Positions 45,643 through 54,796 of a DNA stretch of 63,903 nt are shown here, piece after piece. The translations under genes and the position numbers were made by a program. Within the stretch, counting starts at the first letter, position 1. Each line of letters opens with the position of its first letter. The notes beneath the pieces were generated by a model. The model saw only the letters and a list, made by a program, of their open reading frames with translations. It searched no databases and was not told the DNA's origin. This DNA comes from Actinomycetota bacterium (GTDB taxonomy: Bacteria; Actinomycetota; Actinomycetes; Nanopelagicales; Nanopelagicaceae), in contig CANHRM010000005.1 in assembly GCA_947463725.1 (NCBI GenBank), positions 1 through 63,903 of the forward strand. Direction: 5' to 3'.

Positions 45643-45850
45643 TATATCGGTCGGGGAACTACCGATATAGAGTTCGCAACTGCGTTAACGAACTTGCAAC
45701 AAAGAAGGATCACAACACGTTGGGCAACTTACGCGCGCGACTACAGCGCCCCACCTAAGCCCGATTTACCTGTGTACCAACCAGTTCCAGCCCCTAAACC
45801 CGCACGCTCTTCGCAAAGTCATCACAGAGATTCCTAAAGGTCGGCGCGCA

Positions 45851-45891
45851 CTATGTGCCTGTAAGCAAAGGCATCAAGCCCAAGCACATAG
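45851..45891 (+). promoter_or_regulatory. Leader stem before the Ala-rich secreted protein gene
   Basis: CTATGTGC (45851-45858) and GCACATAG (45884-45891) form a perfect 8-bp stem enclosing 25 nt and ending directly at the ribosome site GAAAGG (45891-45896). It could limit translation of the gene at 45903. The 45671-45850 stretch holds nothing I can name. Confidence 0.4.
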
Positions 45892-45902
45892 AAAGGCTCA
45901 TT

Positions 45903-46289
45903 ATGAAAAACACTCGCACTGCAGTAGCCGCCCTACTAATTGCCGGCTTCGCACTAACTTCAACGACTGCCTCATTTGCAGCCGACACCACTAAGGCCGA
46001 CCGAGTCGCAGCCCGCACCGCATTCCAAGCCCAGATGGATGCTTTCAAAGCCGCAGCAGCTGCCCGCCACACATCAGCCGACGCCGCACATGCCACCATT
46101 GATGCTGCTCGCGCAACCGCTAAGGCTGCTAAAGATGCTGCCACAACTAAGGAAGCCAAAGCAGCCGCCAAGGCCGCCTTCGAAGCAGCTCGTACAGCAG
46201 CTAAAGCAACAGTGCCTGCCAAGCCAGTTAAGCCGGTAAAGCCAGCCATCTTGGTTAAGGCAAAGCCTGCTGTAACACCTGCTTCATAA
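45903..46289 (+). CDS. Small secreted Ala/Lys-rich protein
   Basis: 128 aa from ATG 45903, supported by GAAAGG; the longer upstream frame has no support. Signal peptide MKNTRTAVAALLIAGFALTS, cleavage near SFAA. The mature part is an Ala/Lys-rich helix (AAKAAKDAATTKEAKAAAKAAFEAARTAAKA) with a tail of KPVKP repeats, suitable for binding the wall or anionic polymers. Family not recognised. Confidence 0.75.
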   Translation: MKNTRTAVAALLIAGFALTSTTASFAADTTKADRVAARTAFQAQMDAFKAAAAARHTSADAAHATIDAARATAKAAKDAATTKEAKAAAKAAFEAARTAAKATVPAKPVKPVKPAILVKAKPAVTPAS

Positions 46290-46343
46290 CGCAATACAGA
46301 GCGCTTAACTGCGCAATTTAGTTTCAATCCTCCTCTAGGGATA

Positions 46344-46380
46344 CAAAACACCCACCGTGGATTATCGGTGGGTGTTTTGT
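46344..46380. terminator. Bidirectional intrinsic terminator
   Basis: ACAAAACACCCACCG (46343-46357) and CGGTGGGTGTTTTGT (46366-46380) form a 15-bp stem with an 8-nt loop between two converging genes. Confidence 0.9.
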
Positions 46381-46418
46381 TTTGTTAAAAAAGTGAGAGT
46401 TTAGTTTTACTACAAAAA

Positions 46419-47066
46419 TTAATCTAAACGAATTTTGCCAGTTCCTGTTTCAACTTCTACGGCAACTATGCCCGTATCGCCATCATTTGCTTCAACTGAA
46501 ACCCATTCGACTTCAATACCACTTCCAATGGCAGCCTTTACGTCTGAGCCAAGCCATTCAGAAATAGTTGATTCCTCACCAGCAATTTCAATCTTTACAA
46601 TCTTTGCGACAGCTTTGCCATCTGTAGACGGATGATGATTCTTAATCCATTGAACGAAGAATGGCATTTGGCGATCTTCAAGTGTTCCAAGAACACCGAT
46701 CTGCTTCCAAGATAAATCTGTTCCATCTGGCTTTGTGCGGTGACCATCTACTGCTGGTCGGCCTAAACGATTTTCAACTGCTGCTAGATCTTCAACTGCG
46801 ACAACCCAGGTAAGCCATCCGCCACCTTCAGCAGCGCGCTTTGATACAGCCTTACCGAATGGCGATGAATCAGAAGCTGGGTGATCTAGTGGGCACACAA
46901 CTTCGATGTAATGACCATTAAGTAAAGGGGCTGTGAAGTTACGAGTACCAAATCTTGGATGTACTCCACCGTCAACAAAGGTGGTTCCTAAACGAGAACC
47001 CAGTCTCTGGACGGTATCTGCCAGCTGGTCATGAGAAGTTACATATGAGACATGGTCTAGGCGCAT
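46419..47066 (-). CDS. VOC/glyoxalase-like domain protein
   Basis: 215 aa from the ATG at 47066 (MRLDHVSYVTS); an upstream Met two codons earlier is possible. RLDHVSYV, GVHPRFGTRNFTAPLLNGHYIEVVCPLDHP and QMPFFVQW match the Glyoxalase_3-type VOC proteins common in Actinobacteria. Substrate unknown. Confidence 0.82.
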   Translation of the reverse strand: MRLDHVSYVTSHDQLADTVQRLGSRLGTTFVDGGVHPRFGTRNFTAPLLNGHYIEVVCPLDHPASDSSPFGKAVSKRAAEGGGWLTWVVAVEDLAAVENRLGRPAVDGHRTKPDGTDLSWKQIGVLGTLEDRQMPFFVQWIKNHHPSTDGKAVAKIVKIEIAGEESTISEWLGSDVKAAIGSGIEVEWVSVEANDGDTGIVAVEVETGTGKIRLD

Positions 47067-47278
47067 GAGCAAATCTTGCCCTATCCGAAGGGGTGCTTTT
47101 TACCATTTTTCCAATTTTATCAAACTGAAGCCTGTAATTTGTGCTCAATTTTAGGTCTGGGCTAACTAAATTAATCAAATTTCGCTTTGGAATGCACATG
47201 CCAATATTAAGTAACTTTTCGACTGCGGCTAGTATAGTTTCATTATGTGTGTTTCGAGCAAAGCTTCAAAATCATAAT

Positions 47279-48043
47279 ATGCAGGTTGTGATTCTTGCTG
47301 GTGGTTTAGGAACAAGACTATCTGAATTAACTAGCACTATTCCAAAACCTATGGTCATGATTGGCGACCAGCCCATTCTCTACCACATCATGAAATATTA
47401 TGCGTCATTTGGTCACAAAGATTTTGTCATTGCCCTTGGCTATAAAGGCTTTGAAATAAAAGACTACTTCATAAATATAAACAACAGAAATTCAGACTTA
47501 GAATTAGATTTTACAACGGGAACTACAAAAATAATTGCCGGAGAAACTTTAGATTGGAAAATTACATTTGTAGATACTGGTTTGGAAACGCAAACTGGTG
47601 GACGATTATTAAAGTTAAACGCTCACCTTGAAAATGAATTCCTACTGACATACGGCGATGGGTTGAGTGACGTAGATATAAACAAAGTGATTGAGAGTCA
47701 TCGGGCAAGTGACTATCTGGCAACTGTGACTGCGGTGATCCCGCCAGCCAGATTTGGCTCCCTCAAGATAATTGGAAATAGAGTAACCGCGTTTAGTGAG
47801 AAAAATCCGAAAGATGAAAGTCGCATAAATGGTGGCTTTTTCTGTGCCTCGAAGCGAATACTAGATTTTATCGGAGGTACCGAAATTGCATTTGAGCGCG
47901 AACCTCTAATGGAACTTGCAAAACATGGTTTATTGGGCGCATATAGACATGATGGATTCTGGCATTCTATGGATACATTGAGGGATCAACAGTCGTTAAA
48001 CACAATTTGGCAAAGCGGTGACGTTCCTTGGGTTAAGCCTTGA
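47279..48043 (+). CDS. rfbF: Glucose-1-phosphate cytidylyltransferase
   Basis: 254 aa from ATG 47279 (MQVVILAGGLGTRLSE); the longer frame adds an untypical N-terminus. Activates glucose-1-phosphate with CTP to CDP-glucose. Motifs GGLGTRLSELTSTIPKPMV and TYGDGLSDVDI (metal-binding Asp) match. It starts the plus-strand part of the AT-rich glycan island and overlaps rfbG by 4 bp. Confidence 0.94.
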   Translation: MQVVILAGGLGTRLSELTSTIPKPMVMIGDQPILYHIMKYYASFGHKDFVIALGYKGFEIKDYFININNRNSDLELDFTTGTTKIIAGETLDWKITFVDTGLETQTGGRLLKLNAHLENEFLLTYGDGLSDVDINKVIESHRASDYLATVTAVIPPARFGSLKIIGNRVTAFSEKNPKDESRINGGFFCASKRILDFIGGTEIAFEREPLMELAKHGLLGAYRHDGFWHSMDTLRDQQSLNTIWQSGDVPWVKP

Positions 48044-49104
48044 ATTCCCCAAACTCAGAATTCTGGAATAAGAAGAAGGTTCTAATAACTGGCCACACAG
48101 GCTTTAAGGGTTCATGGCTTAAAGTCTGGCTTGAAGATTTGGGAGCTGATTTACTTGGCTTAAGTTTTAATGAATCTAAAAATAATTTTAATCGGCCTTA
48201 CGCTTCAAATAACATTATGAATATTGATTCTGATTTAAATTCTAACTCATGGCAAAAGACTGTAACTGATTTTAGGCCTGAAATAGTCTTTCATTTGGCT
48301 GCTCAATCATTGGTACTTGAAGGATACAAGAATCCAATAGAGACCTTCAAAACTAATGTAGGTGGAACTATTAATCTGCTTTCTCTAATTTCAGAGCTTG
48401 ATTCGGTAAAGACAAGTTTAATTGTGACTACAGATAAAGTTTATTTAGATAGAGACAATCACGCTTATAAAAGGGAAGATAGCCTAATTGGGGGAACTGA
48501 TCCTTATTCGGCAAGCAAATCTGCCGTAGAACTAATTGTTTCAAGTTTATTGAAAGCAAAAAATAGTCCACTTTCAACTGTTAGGTCAGGAAATGTCATC
48601 GGCGGTGGCGACTGGTCATACAATCGATTGATACCAGAAATAGTCAATCATTGGCACAAATCTGAAACTTTAGAATTACGGTCGCCAAATGGAGTTAGGC
48701 CCTGGCTGCATGTGCTTGAACCTATTCGCGGATATCTTCTTTTTGCAGAATACTTACACCGAGGTGGGTTGGTAATCCCTGCTATGAATTTTGCTCCAAG
48801 CTTTTCAAATCATGTTCCGGTTAATCAAATTGCGCAAAAGGCATTTTCTTACTTACCTTCTAGAAGCGGCTTCAAGATTATGAACTCTTCTGATTACTCG
48901 TTTGTAGAAACTGAAGTTCTCAAACTTGATTCAGATCTGGCAAATAAAACTATAAATTGGCGGCAGCTTTGGAATTGGGAAATGACATTGGAAAAAACTC
49001 TTGACTGGTATACAAATTATCTACAAGGAGCGGATCCATTAGAATTAATAAAGAGTGATTTATCATCGTACTTGCACGATTTAGCACATGAAAAGACATC
49101 ATAA
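48040..49104 (+). CDS. rfbG: CDP-glucose 4,6-dehydratase
   Basis: 354 aa SDR enzyme. TTG start overlaps the rfbF stop (TTGA). NAD-binding TGHTGFKGSWL, serine/threonine in VTTDKVYLD and the catalytic Tyr/Lys in DPYSASKSAVEL. Product is CDP-4-keto-6-deoxyglucose, precursor of 3,6-dideoxy and branched sugars. Confidence 0.94.
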   Translation: MNSPNSEFWNKKKVLITGHTGFKGSWLKVWLEDLGADLLGLSFNESKNNFNRPYASNNIMNIDSDLNSNSWQKTVTDFRPEIVFHLAAQSLVLEGYKNPIETFKTNVGGTINLLSLISELDSVKTSLIVTTDKVYLDRDNHAYKREDSLIGGTDPYSASKSAVELIVSSLLKAKNSPLSTVRSGNVIGGGDWSYNRLIPEIVNHWHKSETLELRSPNGVRPWLHVLEPIRGYLLFAEYLHRGGLVIPAMNFAPSFSNHVPVNQIAQKAFSYLPSRSGFKIMNSSDYSFVETEVLKLDSDLANKTINWRQLWNWEMTLEKTLDWYTNYLQGADPLELIKSDLSSYLHDLAHEKTS

Positions 49105-49105
49105 T

Positions 49106-50401
49106 ATGAATATTGGATCTGAAATTTGTAGAGGATGTAAATCCAATAATCTTTTTGTTGGTATCAACTTAGGTGAGTTGCCGATCGCAAATGAACTTTA
49201 CTCAAATCCTATGGAGAGCTTTGAAACTTTTCCGCTTTGCCTAAAGATTTGCAGAGATTGTGGACTCGGGCAAGTTCAAGATGTGGTCAGCCCTGAGCGA
49301 ATTTTTAGAGATTACAGATATTTATCTTCTACAAGTACATTTTTTTTAAATCACGCCCGCGATTTTGTAGATGAATTACTTTCCAACGGAACAGTTGGTG
49401 CTGATGACTGGGTTCTGGAAATCGCATGCAACGATGGCTATTTATTGAGAAATTTTCTAGAAAAAGACATTTCATGTCTTGGTATTGAACCAGCTTCTAA
49501 TGTTGCTCTGATTGCACAGGAACTTGGGATTGAGGTTTTGAATGATTTTTTCACCGAAAATTTGGCAAGAAAACTCGTTTCCGAGAGGGGCCACCCAAAA
49601 TTAGTTATCGCGAATAATGTTTTAGCTCATGTACCTGATATACAAGATTTTATGAAAGGATTATCAGTTTTAGCAGGCGAGAAGACTGTTGTAAGTATTG
49701 AAAATCCATCCATACTAAATATTTTGGAAGAGATGCAATTCGACACAATTTACCATGAACATTTCTCATATCTGAGCGCGCTGGCAGTTCGCAAAATAGC
49801 ACTCGAGAACAATCTAGTTCTCTTTGACCTGCAGGAAATTAATGCTCATGGCGGTTCTAATAGATATTGGCTAGCAAGAAAAGAGTCTGCAGCTGAAATA
49901 CAAGAGAAAGTTCAGCATACAGTCGAAAGGGAATTATCTGCTGGAATTCTAGAGAGAGAGGTTTGGGATAAGACGAACTCTAAAGTTCAGAAAATTCTTC
50001 AAGATTTTACTAACTGGTTAAATGCACAAACCGAAGCTGGCAAGAAAGTTGTTGGGTACGGCGCTGCGGCAAAAGCTAGCACTTTGATCAATGCGAGTCT
50101 CGAAATTGGTAATGGTTTGCTCGCGATAGCAGACGCCAGTCATGAAAAACAGGGTCGATTTATGCCAAAGTTCAACATCCCAATTATTTCGATAAATGAA
50201 TTGCTTAAGCTTAAGCCAAATGTAGTCATAGTTTTTCCATGGAACATAAAGGACGAGATAGTAGATTCAATTAGTCCTAAACTTCCAGAATCGGTTGAAT
50301 TTTGGGTTGCAGTGCCTGAAATGTTGAGAATTGAAACTGTTAACTCACGCTCAAATCACGCTGATAACACCACTCCAGTAGGACTAAAAGTGACCAAATA
50401 A
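49106..50401 (+). CDS. Sugar C-methyltransferase family protein (zinc-binding, class I SAM)
   Basis: 431 aa from ATG 49106. The N-terminal zinc site uses CRGCKS and CLKICRDCGLGQ, the SAM site is VLEIACNDGYLLRNF, and the C-terminal domain has VGYGAAAKASTLIN. This three-domain layout is that of NDP-hexose C-methyltransferases (TylCIII/TcaB9 type). It probably methylates a carbon of the CDP-4-keto sugar made by the two preceding genes. The last 62 bp overlap the convergent asparagine-synthase-like gene. Confidence 0.88.
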   Translation: MNIGSEICRGCKSNNLFVGINLGELPIANELYSNPMESFETFPLCLKICRDCGLGQVQDVVSPERIFRDYRYLSSTSTFFLNHARDFVDELLSNGTVGADDWVLEIACNDGYLLRNFLEKDISCLGIEPASNVALIAQELGIEVLNDFFTENLARKLVSERGHPKLVIANNVLAHVPDIQDFMKGLSVLAGEKTVVSIENPSILNILEEMQFDTIYHEHFSYLSALAVRKIALENNLVLFDLQEINAHGGSNRYWLARKESAAEIQEKVQHTVERELSAGILEREVWDKTNSKVQKILQDFTNWLNAQTEAGKKVVGYGAAAKASTLINASLEIGNGLLAIADASHEKQGRFMPKFNIPIISINELLKLKPNVVIVFPWNIKDEIVDSISPKLPESVEFWVAVPEMLRIETVNSRSNHADNTTPVGLKVTK

Positions 50402-52199
50402 TTCTGGAGTCTGGTTTACTCCATTCATTTTTATTCAAAATAGCCTTTATTTCACCTATATTTATTATTTTCGAAAATCCCATATTCTCAGCCCTGTTGG
50501 GAATTAATGAAATATCATCTCTAAGTTCTTTTCTAAGATATTGAACCAGATCAAAACTAAAGCCAGTTTTCTTTCGGAATGCAAAATTTCTTCCAAAATA
50601 TGTTGAAGCGAATTCTCTCAATAGAATCTTAGTATGGCCTGAGTCAACCTGCTCTTTTTTAAAACTGTGCGAAGCATAATGTATTACATTGTCATCAAGA
50701 AATGGCGATCTAACCTCTATGGAATGGTACATGCATGAAGAGTCCAATTTCCTCAGAATATGGCCTGGTAAATAGTTCTTTTGATCAAATGCCATGAACG
50801 CTGAAACGTTATTTACTGAAACTTTTAAAATATCTTCAAGATCGTTCTGAACTTCATCTTGTCTATTCTTGTAAATATCACGCATATCCGAAATTAGAAT
50901 TTTTTTCATATCATCAGGAGAAACATTTGTGATTGTTGCCAAGTAGCCACCCGAAACCTTATTGCCTAAAAGTGAGTCAATAACATATCGCGATATTAGT
51001 TTTCGCTTCCCTAGAAAAAAACCTAATTTATCCTGAAAGTTATCTGGTAAAGTGGTTTTCATTAAAGATTTTGTAGACAAATATCTTGTATAGCCCCCAA
51101 AGAACTCATCCGCGCCATCACCAGATAAGGCATATCTATGATTTGTTGTTGCCATTCTTGCCGCAACTAAGTGCATTGGCATAATTGAAATATCGGAAAA
51201 AGGCTGGTCCATAGCAGCAACCATGCTAATAAAATCATTTCGAGTTGGATTTTGTCTGACTACGTTCAATTCCATTCCCAAGTTGTCACAAACCGACTGC
51301 GCACCTTCTAACTCACTAAACTCATAATCATGCGGGGCAAAAGTAAAAGGTTCACAATCGTGGCCAAGCTCCTTTTTCAAAATAGCCGCAATAATTGCTG
51401 AATCGATTCCACCACTTAGAAATAGTGCAGTTTTATCTACATTTTTTTGCACCCTAATATCTATCGCTTCCAATAAAACATTATGTAATTTACTTTTTGA
51501 ATGCTTTTCTCGGTCTAACAAAGAATAGTCACGATCCCAAAGTTTTACTTGTATCGATTCGGACATTTTATCAAAATCAAAGTGAATGAAGTGCCCTGGT
51601 TTCAGGTTTTCAATTCCAACTATTGGACTAGCATCATCAAACCCGTACCCTAGGTTCAAAAAGTCAATCAGGAAATTTCGATTGATGCTCCTAGCTTTAC
51701 AATCATCAGGGAGCAATGAGTCAAGTCTCGAAGAGAAATAAAGTACATTATTTTCAAACTTGTAACTAAGAGGTTTTTTCCCATACTTATCTCTCGCGAC
51801 TATAGCCTTATTTTCACTTTTATTAATCGCAACTAATGCGAACATTCCATTTATCATTGGAATCGCGCGCTCGCCATATTCAGCGAAAAGATGAGCCAAA
51901 ACTTCGCCATCGCTATCTAAGTTACTGAAAATGTGACCTAATTCTTGAAGGTTTTTTTGTAATATTTTGAAGTTGTATGCTTCGCCGTTGAAAATTAGAG
52001 ACCAACTAGATTCCTTGCAATCACAGATAAACGGTATTTCTTCTTCCAAAGTACCTTTAAATATTAGCCGGTACATTTCCAGACTATAATAAAAAGTTTT
52101 ATCAATATATTTACCATCTGGGCCACGACGTACTAGGCAACTAGTTTGAGAGAATTGGTCTTTTCCATTTGAACCTAAACTACCTACGATTGCACACAC
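50340..52199 (-). CDS. Asparagine-synthase-like glutamine amidotransferase
   Basis: 619 aa. Start is GTG; after Met1 comes the catalytic Cys2 (MCAIVGSLGS), followed by the glutaminase domain (RRGPDGKYID, LIFNGEAYNFKIL) and the synthase domain with the ATP pyrophosphatase loop LFLSGGIDSAIIAAI and YALSGDGADEFFGGY. In glycan loci such proteins usually amidate uronic acids or acyl groups rather than make free asparagine. Its 3' end overlaps the methyltransferase gene. Confidence 0.92.
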   Translation of the reverse strand: MCAIVGSLGSNGKDQFSQTSCLVRRGPDGKYIDKTFYYSLEMYRLIFKGTLEEEIPFICDCKESSWSLIFNGEAYNFKILQKNLQELGHIFSNLDSDGEVLAHLFAEYGERAIPMINGMFALVAINKSENKAIVARDKYGKKPLSYKFENNVLYFSSRLDSLLPDDCKARSINRNFLIDFLNLGYGFDDASPIVGIENLKPGHFIHFDFDKMSESIQVKLWDRDYSLLDREKHSKSKLHNVLLEAIDIRVQKNVDKTALFLSGGIDSAIIAAILKKELGHDCEPFTFAPHDYEFSELEGAQSVCDNLGMELNVVRQNPTRNDFISMVAAMDQPFSDISIMPMHLVAARMATTNHRYALSGDGADEFFGGYTRYLSTKSLMKTTLPDNFQDKLGFFLGKRKLISRYVIDSLLGNKVSGGYLATITNVSPDDMKKILISDMRDIYKNRQDEVQNDLEDILKVSVNNVSAFMAFDQKNYLPGHILRKLDSSCMYHSIEVRSPFLDDNVIHYASHSFKKEQVDSGHTKILLREFASTYFGRNFAFRKKTGFSFDLVQYLRKELRDDISLIPNRAENMGFSKIINIGEIKAILNKNEWSKPDSRIIWSLLVLLEWCYQRDLSVS

Positions 52200-52340
52200 C
52201 TTATTTAACCACCTTTAATTGAATCTTTAAGTATTTTGACTTTAAGTCGAATCACTAGTTTTGATGAACACAGCACTTCCTTATACAACTTAAGCAAGTT
52301 TCTCTTGATAACGACATGTTTTGGAGATAATGTTCCTATC

Positions 52341-53402
52341 GTGAGCGTTGGATTCGTTATAGGTTCTTTTGGTAGAGGCGGGACTGAGAAATATTGTCTG
52401 AGTATAGCAAATGAACTGGTGATAGATGGGTATCAAGTTGCCATTTATATCTTATCCAGCAAAGACATCGACCTAGTCAGGTTTTCTCAGTTCGATTCGC
52501 GAGTAGAGTTACATCTATATAGCGAAGCTAGCAATAATTTTTTCAAACAACTTATGTGGTTTAGAAAGAGAATAACGCAAGATCACAAAGTTTTAATTGG
52601 CCTACTAAACAAAGGTAACCTCGCACTTCCGATTGCTCGTTCAAAATCATGTACAAAAATTATTGCGACTCGGAGGCGAGCATTCGGTTTTAAGGGAAAA
52701 TTTCTTCTTCATTCAATTCTTAGGTTTTTTGTGGAGCTTTCAAGCGATTTCGTAATCTATAACTCAACATCATTGAAACCCAAGGGATTTTTTAGTAGAA
52801 ATCCAAAATTTAGATACATTCCAAATTTCATTGAATTACCGAGTCCCGTGAATCTTAATCATTCTGGGATTCAAAAATCTAACTACATACTAACAATTTC
52901 TAATCTTCGCCCGGAGAAAGGCTTGCTTATTCTACTGCAGGCGTGTGAAATTCTATACTCTATGGGATTTGATGTTCATGTAAAGATCGCGGGCGAAGGT
53001 CCTCTCCGAAAAGAGATCGAAGCTAAGATTAATGCGGAAAACCTTCCGATAGAATTACTTGGAAAAGTAGATGATACAAGTAAATTCTTGGAGCACTGTT
53101 TGTTCTACGTTCAACCATCTTTAACTGAAGGATTTTCTAACTCAATTTTAGAAGCAATGTCTTTCGGAAAAATGGTAATCTCAACAAATGTAGGCGCTGC
53201 TAAAGATTGTTTGGGTTCAGGTGATTTTCTTGTTGAGCCAAATGATCCCTTCGCTTTAGCCAATTCAATCTCAAAGTACTTGAGTGCCCCAATTAAGCAA
53301 ATTCAGGTTATTGGTGAAATTAACAGGCGAAAAGTATTGGATAATTTCTCTAAGGAAAGTTCAGTCAAGGCACACTTAGAACTTTTTGAGCAATTAGATT
53401 AG
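52341..53402 (+). CDS. Glycosyltransferase family 4
   Basis: 353 aa if translation begins at GTG 52341 (VSVGFVIGSFGRGGTEKY); the open frame extends to a TTG at 52236 and the start is not certain. GT-B fold: ILTISNLRPEKGLLILL, the acceptor-site EGFSNSILEAMSFGK (EX7E) and VISTNVGAAKDCL. Donor sugar unknown. Confidence 0.9.
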   Translation: MSVGFVIGSFGRGGTEKYCLSIANELVIDGYQVAIYILSSKDIDLVRFSQFDSRVELHLYSEASNNFFKQLMWFRKRITQDHKVLIGLLNKGNLALPIARSKSCTKIIATRRRAFGFKGKFLLHSILRFFVELSSDFVIYNSTSLKPKGFFSRNPKFRYIPNFIELPSPVNLNHSGIQKSNYILTISNLRPEKGLLILLQACEILYSMGFDVHVKIAGEGPLRKEIEAKINAENLPIELLGKVDDTSKFLEHCLFYVQPSLTEGFSNSILEAMSFGKMVISTNVGAAKDCLGSGDFLVEPNDPFALANSISKYLSAPIKQIQVIGEINRRKVLDNFSKESSVKAHLELFEQLD

Positions 53403-53458
53403 GTTTTGCTCACATCCGCGATATATGTCCATCAAGCGTCACGAGAGGTAAGCATTAA

Positions 53459-54796
53459 ATGTCCGTTACCATTATTGGGTGCGATGATGTGAATTGCGCT
53501 TGTAGATTTCCAAAACGTAATTTTCTTGTTGAAATAATATTGATACCGTTTTCTATTATAATCTATCTTCGCAATGCGGATATGGCTTCTTTTTTAAAAA
53601 AGTTACCAAAGTATTTTTCTGTAAATAAGAATACGGGTAGAAAAATATTTCATAAAAATTCTCAAATAAATGTGAACTCTGAACTAGGCTATGAATACCT
53701 CTTTAATGTCTTTGTTAACGATTCTTGCCCGGATAAACTTCTTGTTACGAAGATTTGGGTTTCGGATTTAGTTGGTAAGATTGAATCTGAGTCGATATTA
53801 TCATTGACTAATTTTCCACTTCTGAATTTTATTCGAATTAGATTGCGCATTTTGGCAATGGTCGAATGGCTCGCTCAAGGAGAAAGCCAAACCATAGTTT
53901 CTGACATGACAATGTTAACGGAAGTCAATGAAAAAATAATTTATAAGTACAATTTTCATAACATCTTTCGTAAGGTGGGTAATAGGATTAGTGATAAGTA
54001 CTTAAAAAAGAAATATTGGAATATTAGAATTGCTAGAAAATCAGACACGGCGGAGATCCAGATTTTTCGATCAAAATGCTTCGGATCTGCTGATCCATTT
54101 TTGCTTGATTACAATGGAAAGACATTTCTTTTTTTTGAGGTATTGGAAAAGAAGAATGCGCCTGGGAAAATAGCTGTCTCTAGTTGGGAATCTTTTGAAA
54201 CGGTTTCAAGCTTGGTCAATTTAGACTACAAGGTAATATTAGACACTGGCTACCATCTTTCTTTCCCTTTTGTTTTCCTTGACAAAGGAAAATTTCTAAT
54301 GATTCCTGAATCGACGTCAGAGGGATCAAATTACTTTTACAAAAGTGCCGAACCATTAGGCCCATGGGAGAGAGTTGGTCCGATTAAGATTGGCTATCCC
54401 ATTTTGGACCCAATTATCATTAGTAAATACAACAAATATATCCTCATAGGATCTCGAAGATTAACTGGAGATTGCAGCGGAGGATCACTTTTAGAGGCAT
54501 ACGAGAGTAACTCTTTAGAAGGTGACTGGACCAAGGTTCTAAACTTCTCTATCTGGGATGATCGCACGTCAAGAAATGCGGGGTATAAAATCGAAAGTAA
54601 TCGGGTTGATCGATTTGCACAAAGCTTTTGTGGTGACATTTACGGCCATCACGTTTCGTCACATTTTATTCGACTTGAACTTGAGGGTGAATCTTTAAAA
54701 TTGAGTTCTTATGAATCGAAAGAAGTACATTCTGAATACAGATCCCATCATTTGTCTTTTTCCAAAAATTGGAATGCTTATGATGTATTTGACTAA
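53459..54796 (+). CDS. GINT1-like beta-propeller protein, probable glycan-locus enzyme
   Basis: 445 aa. The C-terminal 250 residues (CFGSADPFLLDYNGKTFLFFEVLE..., LSFPFVFLDKGKFLMIPESTSEG, GGSLLEAYESNSLEGDWTKV) match the five-bladed propeller region shared by plant glucosamine inositolphosphorylceramide transferase N-terminal domains and bacterial surface-sugar formyltransferase-linked proteins. The first 200 residues are not recognised and start with a cysteine-bearing stretch (GCDDVNCACRFPKR). Activity unknown. The stop overlaps the stop of the ABC exporter gene. Confidence 0.65.
   Translation: MSVTIIGCDDVNCACRFPKRNFLVEIILIPFSIIIYLRNADMASFLKKLPKYFSVNKNTGRKIFHKNSQINVNSELGYEYLFNVFVNDSCPDKLLVTKIWVSDLVGKIESESILSLTNFPLLNFIRIRLRILAMVEWLAQGESQTIVSDMTMLTEVNEKIIYKYNFHNIFRKVGNRISDKYLKKKYWNIRIARKSDTAEIQIFRSKCFGSADPFLLDYNGKTFLFFEVLEKKNAPGKIAVSSWESFETVSSLVNLDYKVILDTGYHLSFPFVFLDKGKFLMIPESTSEGSNYFYKSAEPLGPWERVGPIKIGYPILDPIIISKYNKYILIGSRRLTGDCSGGSLLEAYESNSLEGDWTKVLNFSIWDDRTSRNAGYKIESNRVDRFAQSFCGDIYGHHVSSHFIRLELEGESLKLSSYESKEVHSEYRSHHLSFSKNWNAYDVFD

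Noticed and set aside
45586-45837. Plus-strand 83-codon ORF in the repeat region
   Set aside because: TTG start without ribosome site; its first half is antisense to the cassette remnant, whose similarity to 38867-38902 explains the sequence better.
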